NCBI GenBank assembly: GCA_963576475.1
Contig: OY754984.1
Location: forward strand, 15,250,722 to 15,314,721
From: Molanna angustata
Taxonomy: Eukaryota > Arthropoda > Insecta > Trichoptera > Molannidae
Reading direction: 5' to 3'
DNA length: 64,000 nt
A program made the translations under genes and the position numbers. Positions 22,950 through 33,585 of this stretch are shown piece after piece (the first letter of the stretch is position 1; every line of letters starts with the position of its first letter). The notes beneath the pieces are model-generated. The model did not search any database. It was given only the letters and a program-made list of their open reading frames with translations, and was not told the origin of the DNA.

Positions 22950-24320
22950 TTCTAGCGATTTTAGAATTAAGGCACCTTTTAAAATAACGTTTCTGACATA
23001 GTTTGATTTTTTTTAACTGTCTTGTTTTGACTAATTTTATTTATTGTTGTTATTTGTAAACTTTTGTTTTCTTGGATTGCCAATTTTCTGCACTACAATT
23101 ATCTTTCGATTGTAGGTATTCATGCATGTTTGTGCTATCAATCGATATTACCTAGTTCTCATTTATTTTCAAGGTGATTAAATTCAATCTATACATTTAT
23201 CTCAGAATTTCTAATCTATGTAGGCATTGAATAGATTGGCAATCCTTAATCAAGGTATACCGAGTTTTAATTTTTAGCTAGAAGTAGGTTTTGATCAAAT
23301 GGCAACATTTACTTAATTCGATGCGTTTCTACAAGTGATATTTTATAATTTTTTTTATTTTTTTTTTATTTTTATTAGACAAAACATACGTTTACAAATA
23401 TTTGGTTACATATATCAACATATTTATATTTCCTTTCCTAATTTAAGCTAGAAGCTTGTGTTTAGGAAATAATATACGATATCTGTATAAATTTTATTTA
23501 ATTTAAATTATATATATTTTTCCTGTGAGGATTTAGGAAGCATTTTATCTGAATTAGGGTAAATACTATAGGAAACTGATTCTGAATTAAAAACTAGAAT
23601 TAACTTGAAAACTGACGAATTCATGATTTTTAAATCATTTTTATTTTTGCTGAATGTTTTAGGAGGAATATAAGAAAAATTCAAAAGGCACAGGCACCTC
23701 AATATTATATTATAATTTTCTTAAAAAATCCGTGGTTCAACTCTACATCTTTGCATGGTTCCTAAAATAAGTAAATGCCTGTGCTGTAGGAAAGTGAAAT
23801 CTGTCGAAGACGTTATCAAAACTGGGTCCATAAGTTTGCTATTAGCTCTGCTACTGTTCCATCAAAACTATTTCTGCCTATAGCATCTTCCGAAGATTAA
23901 TTAACTATTTTTTTTTGTAAGCATCAGCTCTTGTTCCATTAACGACCTTCACATCATCTCGATGTATCATTTTTATTGTCTACAAGATGACTAGTTTCGA
24001 ATGCAACAATAATAAAAAAATAATCAACAATGGTGTTGTTTTGGCAAACGTCATGTTGGTCGGCGTTTCGGCTCGACTTTCACGGTGTTTTTATTTGTAC
24101 ACACAGAATAACAACTACGAAAAAAACGAGTGGAGCGTGGCCAACACTGAACTCTCCAACATAGCCTTCACTTTAATCTTCTTGAAAGATTAACAATCCC
24201 TGAATACATTTACATGAAATATACCTGTATTTAGTATGCACCTACATTCGTTCGATTAACATTTACAATAAAATATATTCCAGAACTTGAGAGCATTTTG
24301 AATATTTCAACATAATATGA
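22950..24320. other. Unassigned AT-rich sequence
   Basis: A T-rich run at 23345-23385 may begin an inverted LINE tail. 24122-24165 carries AAACGAGTGGAGCGTGGCCA, an edge motif also present on repeat E copies. No gene was seen. Confidence 0.4.
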
Positions 24321-24324
24321 AATC

Positions 24325-24645
24325 ATACAGGAGAAACTTTACAACACTTGTGTGTCTAACTTTATTTGAACTTTGTTACATTCGTACTGTGGCTGCGCTC
24401 CCCGACAGTTCTCGAATATTTGCGAGGATTGACGAACTCCGGACCATCGCCGTTCGTATAAACCAATCGAATACCTACTTTCATTCATGCGTCAACCGTA
24501 TAACTGAATATCGTGTCGCATTTACTGTAGTAGGTATAATTCATTCCTACCCTTGACATCACGAACAGCTGAGTTATTATTTAATTATATTTATGTTGAG
24601 ATGAATAAGTATTATAATGTTGTTCATGTAAGTTATCTTTTACTT
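24325..24645 (+). repeat. Unclassified repeat B, copy 2
   Basis: Matches 14385-14670 in order and orientation (GGCTGCGCTCC, GACAGTTCTCGAA, GAGGATTGACGAACTCC, CATGTAAGTTATCTTTTA), with a 30-40 bp extra segment. Confidence 0.65.
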
Positions 24646-24699
24646 ATCGGATGTCAAATAACAGGTCCACCTAGTTGGACGTCCAATGAGACAATACGT

Positions 24700-25325
24700 C
24701 CAATTCAGTAACTTTTTGAACTAAAATAGGAACATTCTAAAGTTTATGAGTTAAGTTAATTTGAACTTAAATTCGTATTCTGTAACTAACGTTATTCCTA
24801 AAACAAAAATCTACAAACTTAGTGCACCGTAGATAATAATTTGAACTCAAATTGTCTATGGCGCAGACTACGCATGCGTACTGCGCACTGTTCGGCCATG
24901 TTTATTTATTTCATGTCGTCGTGATGTCGCCTAACCTAACATTTCAATTGATCTGCACCAATATTCTTTGGTTTTTATTTTCAACGTAACGCATCACGTG
25001 CAAATTATCCATTCTTATTTTTTTCGTACACGACTGATGTTTTCAACATAACTAAAATATCCCGGACTGCTGAGAAAATAACTAGTACCTACGCTTCAAA
25101 TTAGGTGTGAACTAAAATTAGGAACGTGTGACAGTTGATTAGACAAAAATGTGGTTATAGGATAGGGAATTGAACTTATGCGTGAATTACTTGGAGTAAG
25201 AACGTTCATTTAAATAGGATTGTTTATATTTCAGCGTTATAGAATATCAACTTGTACTAAGTGGAATAGGAACGCAACTATTTTAGCCGGAACGTTCTTA
25301 AAAAGTTATAGAATCGGACTTAATA
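24700..25325 (+). repeat. Interspersed repeat D, copy 1 (DNA-transposon-like)
   Basis: The left edge has AACTTTTTGAACTAAAATAGGAAC. The right edge, read inverted, is TAACTTTTTAAGAACGTTCC, so the ends are loosely inverted. The interior holds ATTTGAACTCAAATTGT, GCGCAGACTACGC, GGCCATGTTTATTTAT, TCGCCTAACCTAAC and TTGATCTGCACCAATATTCT. All recur in inverse order at 60880-61535. No transposase is visible, so it is non-autonomous. Confidence 0.75.
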
Positions 25326-25549
25326 TAATAAAACGATGCAAAGTAGAATAAAAATGTACATAAACAAATAAATTCATAATATATACGCATAAAAATGTTG
25401 ATATCATGACTCTCCATGCATTATTTCATAGTAGCGAAGAGTAAAAAGCGTACCTACTGTAATATAAAAAAGCAGTCGATGTAACTAAAGGCCGAAAAGT
25501 AGGCCCCTCCCAAAAACCGTCCGTCATACACATCTTTTTTTTCTTCTTC

Positions 25550-25860
25550 TTTTTCGGATACGCCCGCTGGTCGAGTGGGTTTTTGTTCCAAGTTCGAGAG
25601 TAGCTGCCGGGTCCATTGTCGGCTGATCCCTGTGGATCATGATGGCTTTGCCATGTGCATGACTCGACGCTTCTACAACTACGGCCTGACGCCTTTGAGG
25701 CGGCCCAGCAATGACCCGACAGCCGATGAAAGATCTGTAAAGGTTTTTTCATCACGGCAGACAGGTCACACTCCGAACGGAGGGCTCAGATCTGCAGTCG
25801 ACAGCGGACCGCTTTTGCGGAACGTCAAAATTTACGAGAATATAAAGTTATAATCAAACG
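25550..25860. other. GC-rich patch, probable transposon remnant, unassigned
   Basis: The segment is GC-rich and open on both strands for about 90 codons each, with no recognised domain. GACGCCTTTGAGGCGGCCC is a short hairpin-forming stretch. The abrupt composition change fits an inserted element. Confidence 0.3.
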
Positions 25861-26059
25861 TTTGAAAGACCACGTGGGCTGTAGGGTATATTTTTTTTGT
25901 CCGGTTAGCTGTGCATTCCGTCTTCTACTCTGCTAAAATTTATCTAGATATTTGCCGATAATAATGCGTGGATTTTTTGTTTTTCATACATTATTTTATT
26001 GTAAATCTCTTTTTTTTTCGGTAGAATGCTAATAAGTTCTTTGAAAATATAGTTTATTC

Positions 26060-26180
26060 GTTATGGGTGGTGACAGAGCGGTCAACGCGTTGGGTTCGAA
26101 TCCTGCCACGAACGATTTTGTTCACCTATAGTACAAGCATTTATGCTTAGTTTAGGGAATGTAAAATGATGTAAGTATAT
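26060..26180 (+). mobile_element. SINE family 3, plus-strand copy
   Basis: ATGGGTGGTGACAGAGCGGT is the box A region, and GGGTTCGAATCCTGCCACGA carries box B about 20 bases later. It is followed by a short body with TATGCTTAGTTTAGGGAATG. The same body lies inverted at 53215-53372. Confidence 0.65.
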
Positions 26181-26811
26181 GTATTCGTTTCATCAACATA
26201 TTCATTCTATAAAAAAACGTATTTCTCGTTTTCAGTAAACACATATTTGCGCACGTTAAGTACACGTTTTTGACATTTATTTAGTTGAAACATTTTAGTT
26301 TTAAAACAAATTTTAAAATATATTAAATATTTCTACATATTTAACACATTTTAAGCGCATACTGATACATGCATGCATATAAATAACATCAATATATTAG
26401 GTATAGTCCATTTTTTGCGGGACACGTTATAAAAAAACACACACACATAAAAAAGATTATTACGTAAAAGTCATAATACCAAGATATAATAGATTATTTT
26501 ATTATTTTAAATAAATTGGGGTTTCTTACGTCCTGAAGCTAGTCCTGTCCCATGACTACGTATTATCTAGTATCTTGCTGGTAAGTACATATAGGTACTT
26601 AAGTACCTATGTATACACAACAACGAAGGTACTTCTTGGCTCGCCATCAGTATGTTGTATTACCTATAGAAGTTTATTTCTTTATATTGTAAATCTAGAG
26701 TACCAACCTATACTGCTATTGTTTTTTTTTCACCAACTATTGAACAACCTGCGGTTTTACAACTGATTATAATCTATTATGCAAATGTACAGGTCTATAC
26801 ATATTTATTTA

Positions 26812-27230
26812 TAACTAGCTGGTACTCTACATGCGTTGCAATGTCTCTACAGTCCGTTCTGTCCACTAAGCTCCTTCAGTCCCTCACAGCCTTTCAGTCC
26901 TCTCGTCCCGACACAATGTGCGATGCTGAAAATCATAAAAATAATTGATAATTGATTCACTTTATTGTTAATGTGTAAACGTATGTCAGTTCTATGGTAA
27001 ATCTGCAAATATTTTGTTTGAGATAAAATGAAGATGAAAGCAACGGGAAACCACCACATTAAGGCCCAAGCAGATATCCCGAGAAATAACATATATGGCA
27101 AGATTTTTAGTGAAATTCTCCGGAGATAAGAATGGCAGCCAGAGCTGTTACAGACCAATCCCATGATTGCAACTGCGAAGAAGAAGAAAATGAACAATTT
27201 CTTGAAACAGTTTTGAAGAACTGGTTAGTT
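26812..27230 (-). repeat. Probable relative of the 9-11 kb transposon block
   Basis: It starts AACTAGCTGGTACTC, carries the inverse of the G-rich minisatellite (CTCCTTCAGTCCCTCACAG) and contains a CTTCTTCTTCGCAG on the minus strand as in minisatellite 1. The 116-codon minus-strand frame here (26847-27197), which has hydrophobic segments and ends in a glycine/leucine-rich tail translated from the G-rich repeat, is therefore not called as a gene. Confidence 0.4.
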
Positions 27231-27350
27231 ACTTATTATTACAAAGTATTTATATTGTGTCTACATAATGCTGTGAGGAAACTGTCATCACCCATTTCAT
27301 AGGTATTGTCACTGTATTGTCTCTGTAAAGTTGTGAATTGATAGCACTAG

Positions 27351-27470
27351 ACCAGGGGGGCAAGTCTGGTTCAATCGGCGAAATCAAAACCACCGTGATT
27401 ACTCATATCATGGATATAATTATTATATGGAGTTCTACAATATCTTTAGATGTCATAGAACTCCATACGA
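27351..27470 (+). repeat. Unclassified repeat C, copy 2, ending in a hairpin
   Basis: Matches 18281-18400. At its right end, ATGGAGTTCTA and TAGAACTCCAT form a perfect 11-bp stem around an 18-base loop. A terminal hairpin is also a Helitron trait, but the CTRR end is not present at the expected place. Confidence 0.7.
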
Positions 27471-27474
27471 TAAA

Positions 27475-28100
27475 ACAACGACATAATCTACTTGTTTATT
27501 TCGTTGTAAAATGGTGTACTTAATAAAAATAAAATAAAATTGTGATGAACTTAGAACAGTATCAAAAGTCAAATGACAGTAAAAAAAAGAATACATTTAT
27601 CGTCACGATTGGTTTGATTCACAATTTGAAAATTACATGTCAAACTACGTTTGCCTCCATAGTTGTAAATATACCCCATACGAAACTATTTTAAGTTTTT
27701 CTCGAATTTTTAAACATTCTAAGAAATTTTCATTTTTTCTTTAAAACCTATTCACATTATTACAAATATTAAAAAAATTGCCAAGTGATGCGACTTCCAA
27801 CAAACAGATTTTTTTAATTTTCATTTATTCGCTTCCCCCTAATGACCTTCACTGGTTCAAGTCTCCAAAACCTCAATTTAAACTCATCACCAATATCACT
27901 AACGTTCCTCAACGTAAAAATAATAGTCAATGAATCTTTTAGCTAAACTTAATTTTAGGATTATATTAACGTAATAAAATAAAGTTCAATAATTTATTAC
28001 AATTAAATAATGATAATATATATAAAGGAAATAAAATTTCAATTATACTTTTACGCTCGCATTGCGGTGTTTTAATTTATATACGCTGAAATTTTTTTTT
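27475..28100. other. AT-rich, nothing recognised
   Basis: No repeat, frame or RNA-like structure was seen. Confidence 0.4.
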
Positions 28101-28104
28101 GCTA

Positions 28105-28290
28105 AAAGTAAAAAAAAATCATGTTAAAATTAACCAAACTATAGTGACTACTAAACATTTGGTTTTGTGTAACCAAATGTTTTGTGCACACAGCCAAACA
28201 GTACAGTCATAAATAGATAAACCTTTATTACTGATAACAAAGGTTAGGCTAAAACGCAGGTAGCCAGTTGGGTTGTCATATTTTTTTCAG
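28105..28290. mobile_element. MITE M, best-preserved copy
   Basis: The right end read inverted is CACTGAAAAAAATATGACAA, followed by CCCAACTGGC. The left end begins with a comparable run of A. The core contains AACCAAACTATAGTGACTAC, TTTGTGTAACCAAATG and AACAGTACAGTCATAAATAG. It is non-coding. Copies are also at 43985-44122 (inside a SINE) and 16935-17085. Confidence 0.7.
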
Positions 28291-28899
28291 TGTAAATATT
28301 AAATATATCTAGGTATGTACATTTTTTTACGTAAATTTTACCGATATTTTAATAGTTATTCTACTATTCGGGGTGAAAATGAATCCTACAAATAAAAGAT
28401 CATTCCAATTGGTCCATCGTCCATCCGTTCTTGAGTTTTTTTTTTTTTTTGAGTTATAAATGGTGTAACTAACCCGGCTTTTATTTATATAGATTTTTTA
28501 AATTAAAATAATATTTTCAAATCAATTTAATAATTAAAATATAATACAGCAAATTTTCAATGTCAGTTATTACAATAAAAGTGAAATACGTTTCTTTTCT
28601 TTTTAAATATAAAAAATAAAATGTTTGCCACATCTGAGGTTTCAGGTAGGTACCAACTTGAAGATAGATACAAAGAAACAAACTGAGAAATGAAAAGTTG
28701 TGCAAGGCCTCAGGGCGTTCGAAACAGTTTCCATTTTTAATTACTTTTATCATTATGTATCATCTTTAAATGAATACATAAGATAATTTGATGCAAACAT
28801 ACATACATACTTACATAGTTATATTATATTATCAGGTAGGTGTGTACCTACATATCTTTAACGCAATTTTCAGTTGGTAAATCTCGTGTTACAATGTTC

Positions 28900-29105
28900 G
28901 TACACGCTAATCTCCTAAACAACCCAACTGATTTCAATGAAAAAAATACCATAACTAATTGTTTTCAACATTTCTCTAGTGAATATTCGTCAAATAATTT
29001 TAAAATTCAGCCTATATTCCCCTAAACAAAATTAATAATATTCTTTTTTACAGAAATTTTTCTTAATTACTCCATAACTATGTATCATATGGCAATAAAC
29101 TCGCC
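28900..29105 (+). repeat. Repeat A, partial copy
   Basis: TTTTCAACATTTCTCTAGTGA, AAAATTCAGCCTATATTC and AATTACTCCATAACTATGT correspond to the middle of repeat A at 1835-1960. Confidence 0.6.
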
Positions 29106-29257
29106 ACTTGCGCAGGGTGCAAGGAAGTGCTTATTATTATTAATAATTATTATTGACGTGACCCCATATTATTTCGATGATATGCCGTGCACAATAATCA
29201 AATAAATCAAAACAATATAAATTTATTCATTCATTCATAAGTGTTCGTTCATTCATA

Positions 29258-29310
29258 CCATCACGGCATAACCCACAATTTGGGGTAGCAGGCGACAGGT
29301 GGGCTGGTGT
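29258..29310 (-). mobile_element. LINE 3' UTR scrap, inverted
   Basis: ATACCATCACGGCATAACCC, then GGTAGCAGGCGACAGGTG. It is the inverse of the string at 18073-18130, and TTCATTCATTCAT microsatellite precedes it. Confidence 0.5.
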
Positions 29311-29314
29311 ACTC

Positions 29315-29795
29315 ATTGGATTCTTTTCAAATTTTGCTAATTTGTATAGGTATCTAATACTCGCTTAGATCCAATTAGATTTGGAAGGATATCTGATCAG
29401 TGCTTTTCATTTTTTTAACTGTCAAATATTTCAATGTGACCCCAAGCTCTGAAAACTTAAAATTTGGCATATTTATTTACATAGAATTATCAACTATTCA
29501 AAAAAATAATTTAACACACTCGTTTCTTAAAAATGCTGTAATTTTCCATACTAATTTGAATACTTTATAAAAATTAAATAATTATATAAATATTAAAATA
29601 ACAAACAGCTATAAAAATACAAAAAAATAAAGGAAAATTAATAAAAAGGAAAACTCGCCTACAGCAAAAAATCCAAAATTATCGATATCAACAATATGAC
29701 AAACAGAAAAGATCTATTAAAGACATATGTGTGGAGTATTTTGATAGTTATATGGTTTTGAGACACGAGGAGTATAGCGTTGGCCACAACCCACA
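29315..29795 (-). repeat. Repeat E copy, left end truncated
   Basis: Starts within the repeat (GATTCTTTTCAAATTTTGC), passes GACCCCAAGCTCTG, and ends GAGGAGTATAGCGTTGGCCA then CAACCCAC. A 130-bp AT-rich insertion or drift lies near 29570-29700. Confidence 0.6.
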
Positions 29796-29799
29796 CCTT

Positions 29800-30360
29800 T
29801 TAACAAAATGACGTCCATAAAATGATTTCACATTCTTTGTGTTGGCAAGGCGTGAAATACAAAACTGTTAATGATGGCGTCGAATATTTACTATCTATGT
29901 AGTTATTATAATAACAACAATAGGTACAAAGCAAAAAATATTATAATGTTGGCAGTGATACCTTCTGAGGTAGGTTGATGGGCAGTTGTATGTAAGTAAT
30001 TGCCAGTAGGCTAAAGGTAGGAATGGAATCATTAAATTTATATTAGCGGCTTGATGGATACCAAATTGATAGTCCCTTTCCATTGTCCCATATCGATAGT
30101 GGTATGTGTGGTCTCGCGTCTGTATGTCTGATGAAAGTTATTTGACGCGATGAACGAACGGTATTACCTATAACATACGTAGGTACCAATGATTTTACTC
30201 ATTTAAAAATCATGATTCACATTTGGTGCTCAACATAATTTTTTTTCAATATATGAAACTCTTGAGATTTTATTTTATTATTAAAGTACCTATGTTAATT
30301 ATTATTAAAGTATGGTATGTGGTACCCACTGTAGTAATTATTAATATTTTATAGCACATA
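29800..30360. other. Unassigned flank of the (TA)n tract
   Basis: No feature was recognised. A 62-codon minus-strand frame (29895-30083) shows no domain. Confidence 0.35.
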
Positions 30361-30365
30361 TATAT

Positions 30366-30496
<131 letters not shown>

Positions 30497-30550
30497 GAGT
30501 ATTACACAATATTTTGACCAAGTTACAATATATGACAAAAATTACCGTAT

Positions 30551-30600
30551 TGATACTCTCTCGATAGAGTTAAAAACTCGTGTTCGAGAGAGGAGTATCG
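30551..30600 (-). promoter_or_regulatory. LINE 3' UTR stem-loop
   Basis: GATACTCTCTCGA pairs with TCGAGAGAGGAGTATC, leaving a three-base bulge, and inside the loop GAGTT pairs with AACTC. The structure lies about 70 bases from the poly(A) tail. In several LINE families (UnaL2 is the studied case) a 3' stem-loop is the recognition site for the reverse transcriptase, so the same role is plausible here. Function is inferred from position and shape only. Confidence 0.65.
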
Positions 30601-30636
30601 TAATTACATAAAGAAAGAAAAATTCAACATATAGGA

Positions 30637-33585
30637 TTATGTATTGCCAAAAATATGCCCTTTTAATGCTATTTTAAATTTATTTAGATCTTTTATTTCT
30701 CTAATGGAAGTGGGCAGGTCATTATAAAATAAAATTCCCCTATATGACAGTAATTTCTGTGCTGCAGTTGTATTTTTCTTTGGTATGACGATTTTAAATT
30801 TTGCTCTAGTCGTTACTGTTCCAATAGAAAAAATTTCAGGATGGTTCTGTCTGTGAGCATATACAGTTGCAATCGTGTCCATTATCTGCTTTAGTGTTGG
30901 GACCGGGAAGTCTATATAGATTTGTTCCGTCGGGTGATCTATAGGTTTGCCTAGAATAATCTTTATAATCAGTCTTTGCGTAACTTCAACAGGCAAAAGA
31001 TTTGTCCTATATGTACCACCCCATCCCGAAACACCATACATAAGGACAGAGTGCACAAATGCAAAATATACAATTTTTAAACTATTTTTACATAATATAT
31101 TTTTGAGATTCCTGAATATATAAATGGATTTTCTCAAACGGTTTACTATATTTTCTATTTGGGTTTTAAATTTAAGGTTTCTATCTATTTTTATTCCTAA
31201 ATACTTTATTTCATTAGTCTTATGTATTTCTATTAATCGGGTCTTATTTAAGTCTTCGTAAAATAATAATTTAATATCGGTATCGGATTGTCTATTGTTT
31301 AGTGTGAATGGAATGAAGTATGTTTTTTCTGTATTTAATGATAATAAATTATCATCAAACCAGTTCTTCAACTTTGTGAGATTCTCCGAAGCTCTATGCG
31401 TTGCCTCCTGCATTGTAGGAGCTTCGCACAGAACAACAGTGTCATCTGCATATGAAATAACTGTACTATTATTGCATTGTTCAAAAATATCGTTTACATA
31501 TAAAATAAATAATATTGGTCCGAGGACCGTACCCTGTGGGATACCAAACTTGGAAGAAAGGTGATCACTTATGGATGAACTTATTCTTACGGTTTGTATC
31601 CTATCTTTGAGATAGCTACAAAACCAGTTTCTTACGGTGCCCGATATACCATATTTTTTTAATTTATTCAATAGTCTTATATGTGAGATACTATCGAAAG
31701 CTTTTCTCAAATCTAAAAAAACTCCGATACATTTTTTACCGCTATCCAAAGATTTTCCAACTGACTCAATTAATTCAGCAATGGCATCATTTGTACTTCG
31801 ACCTTTTCTAAATCCATATTGGTTATTATGTAGTATTTTAAATCTTTCAATATAGGTGACCAGTTGTTTTTTTATTATTTTTTCAAAAATTTTGGATATG
31901 TTGGATACAAGAGAGATGGGTCTGTAATTATTCAATAACTCTTTTGGACCATTTTTGTGTATAGGCACCACTATTGTATGTTTGTACGTGTCTGGAAAAA
32001 CTCCTTTCTTCAAACTTAAATTTATGAGGTGTGTAATTGGTCTACAGAGATGTTTACTGTTGTGCTTTATAATTTTGACGGTTATGTTATCATGTCCTGG
32101 TGCAGATCCAGTTTTAAGTTCTTTAATTGTTTTGGAAACTTCTTCCTCTGTAGTCAATTTAAAATTACACATGTCGTCTGGATTGTGTACATCATCTTCA
32201 AGTATGTTTTGGGTATCGAAATCTTTGTTTACTTCCATTGCTAATTTAATTCCAACTTGATTAAAAAATACGTTAAACATATTTGCTATCCTTTTGGGAT
32301 CCTTTGATACCTCAATGTTTGTTGATCCATCGTGTATCATAGTTATTTCGTGTTTCTTAGTTTTCTTATTAATGATTTCATTTATCGTTTTCCAGTTTTT
32401 TCTGCTGTCTTTTCCATTTTCAATCAATATATTTTTATAATAAGTGTTTTTAGTTTTTCTTATTAGAAGTGTTAGAAGATTGCGATATTTTTTATAATGA
32501 TTGATGATTCTTTGGTTATATGGGTATTTTTTACTCAATTTTAAGAGTCGAGCTTTCATGCGGACACTGCGAATCAATCCCTGAGTAATCCAAGGCTTTA
32601 TGTTTCTGTATTTAGATTTTGTTTTAATTTTATTAACATCGACATTCGTCGCGTTACTTAAATGTTTCAATAATATATTTTGAAAAATATTTGTGCATTC
32701 ATTAACGTTTTGAGAAATGAGAACTGTTGCCCAATTCTCATTTTTCAGATATCCTTCCAGTAATTCGTAATTTATGTTATTTTTGTTGGATATGTCATTG
32801 CTCTTAGAGAAATATGTGTTTATACACGAGTATGTATATATACACATATGATGATCCGTTATATGACATTTAAAGATTATTGCCATAATATTTTCGATGT
32901 CTTGAACATTTGACCAAATGTGGTCTAAGCAAGATCCATATCCATCTTCCGTTTCTCTTGTTATGGTATTTATACAAGATTTAAAATTGTTATACGCCAT
33001 CATGTTACAATATTCATATTTTTCTCTACTACTACAGTTACCTGAAATATTTATATTAATATCTCCCATTACTAAACAGTGTGCTTGTCTAGGTGAATGA
33101 CGTATTATATTATTTAGTTCATTAATAAATTCAAAAATGTTTGATCCATGTGTCCTATAGATACCAAATATTCTAAATATTTTTTTGTTCCAAATTAAAG
33201 ATACTTCCACACAATTGGACAGTGTGAGATTAATATCTGTAAATTTAATTTCTAAACAAGATGACATGCTCACAAACACAACCAATCCACTATTTTTGTT
33301 AATTCTATTTGTAGATACATAACATAAATATTCGTCAATGCTATAATTTGAGAATTCGTTGTTAAATGCTTCAGATAAAATTATAATATCAGGTTTTCTA
33401 TGCATTGACTTCAGAATTACTAAGAGTTCATCAAAATTTTTATTCATACTCCTAATATTCATGTGTATTCCACAAAAGTGTGTGTTTAAAGTTGCTATCT
33501 GACTGTTATATTCGTCTATTGATTCGCAAATTTCTTGTTTTACACTATAACAATCATCTAATATGTTTTGTAAATCTTCAGACAT
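30637..33585 (-). CDS. LINE ORF2: AP endonuclease / reverse transcriptase
   Basis: The 982-residue protein carries out target-primed reverse transcription: the endonuclease nicks the target and the RT copies the element RNA from the free 3' end. Residues 35-250 are an AP-type endonuclease: HMNIRS (N43), LSEAF (E72), YRTHG (143-147), MGDININI (D175), LDHIWSN (220-226) and TDHH (243-246). Residues 490-800 are the RT: NYRPISL, QYGFRKGRST, FLDLRKAFD (D625), GIPQGTVLGP, YADD (712-715) and YLGIKID. A thumb-like tail ends in YRG.LFYNDLP, and no RNase H follows. Length is normal for Jockey/CR1-type ORF2. The ATG (33585) overlaps the stop of the upstream hydrophobic frame (ATGTCTGA) in a different frame. 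No stop or frameshift was seen. Confidence 0.95.
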   Translation of the reverse strand: MSEDLQNILDDCYSVKQEICESIDEYNSQIATLNTHFCGIHMNIRSMNKNFDELLVILKSMHRKPDIIILSEAFNNEFSNYSIDEYLCYVSTNRINKNSGLVVFVSMSSCLEIKFTDINLTLSNCVEVSLIWNKKIFRIFGIYRTHGSNIFEFINELNNIIRHSPRQAHCLVMGDININISGNCSSREKYEYCNMMAYNNFKSCINTITRETEDGYGSCLDHIWSNVQDIENIMAIIFKCHITDHHMCIYTYSCINTYFSKSNDISNKNNINYELLEGYLKNENWATVLISQNVNECTNIFQNILLKHLSNATNVDVNKIKTKSKYRNIKPWITQGLIRSVRMKARLLKLSKKYPYNQRIINHYKKYRNLLTLLIRKTKNTYYKNILIENGKDSRKNWKTINEIINKKTKKHEITMIHDGSTNIEVSKDPKRIANMFNVFFNQVGIKLAMEVNKDFDTQNILEDDVHNPDDMCNFKLTTEEEVSKTIKELKTGSAPGHDNITVKIIKHNSKHLCRPITHLINLSLKKGVFPDTYKHTIVVPIHKNGPKELLNNYRPISLVSNISKIFEKIIKKQLVTYIERFKILHNNQYGFRKGRSTNDAIAELIESVGKSLDSGKKCIGVFLDLRKAFDSISHIRLLNKLKKYGISGTVRNWFCSYLKDRIQTVRISSSISDHLSSKFGIPQGTVLGPILFILYVNDIFEQCNNSTVISYADDTVVLCEAPTMQEATHRASENLTKLKNWFDDNLLSLNTEKTYFIPFTLNNRQSDTDIKLLFYEDLNKTRLIEIHKTNEIKYLGIKIDRNLKFKTQIENIVNRLRKSIYIFRNLKNILCKNSLKIVYFAFVHSVLMYGVSGWGGTYRTNLLPVEVTQRLIIKIILGKPIDHPTEQIYIDFPVPTLKQIMDTIATVYAHRQNHPEIFSIGTVTTRAKFKIVIPKKNTTAAQKLLSYRGILFYNDLPTSIREIKDLNKFKIALKGHIFGNT

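Noticed and set aside
26847..27197. 116-codon minus-strand frame with hydrophobic segments
   Set aside because: Its C-terminal third is the G-rich minisatellite and its start lies in a CTTCTTC repeat shared with the 9 kb block, so it is more likely transposon sequence than a membrane protein gene.
31295..32260. Several plus-strand frames of 70-100 codons
   Set aside because: They are shadows of the antisense ORF2 of the LINE.
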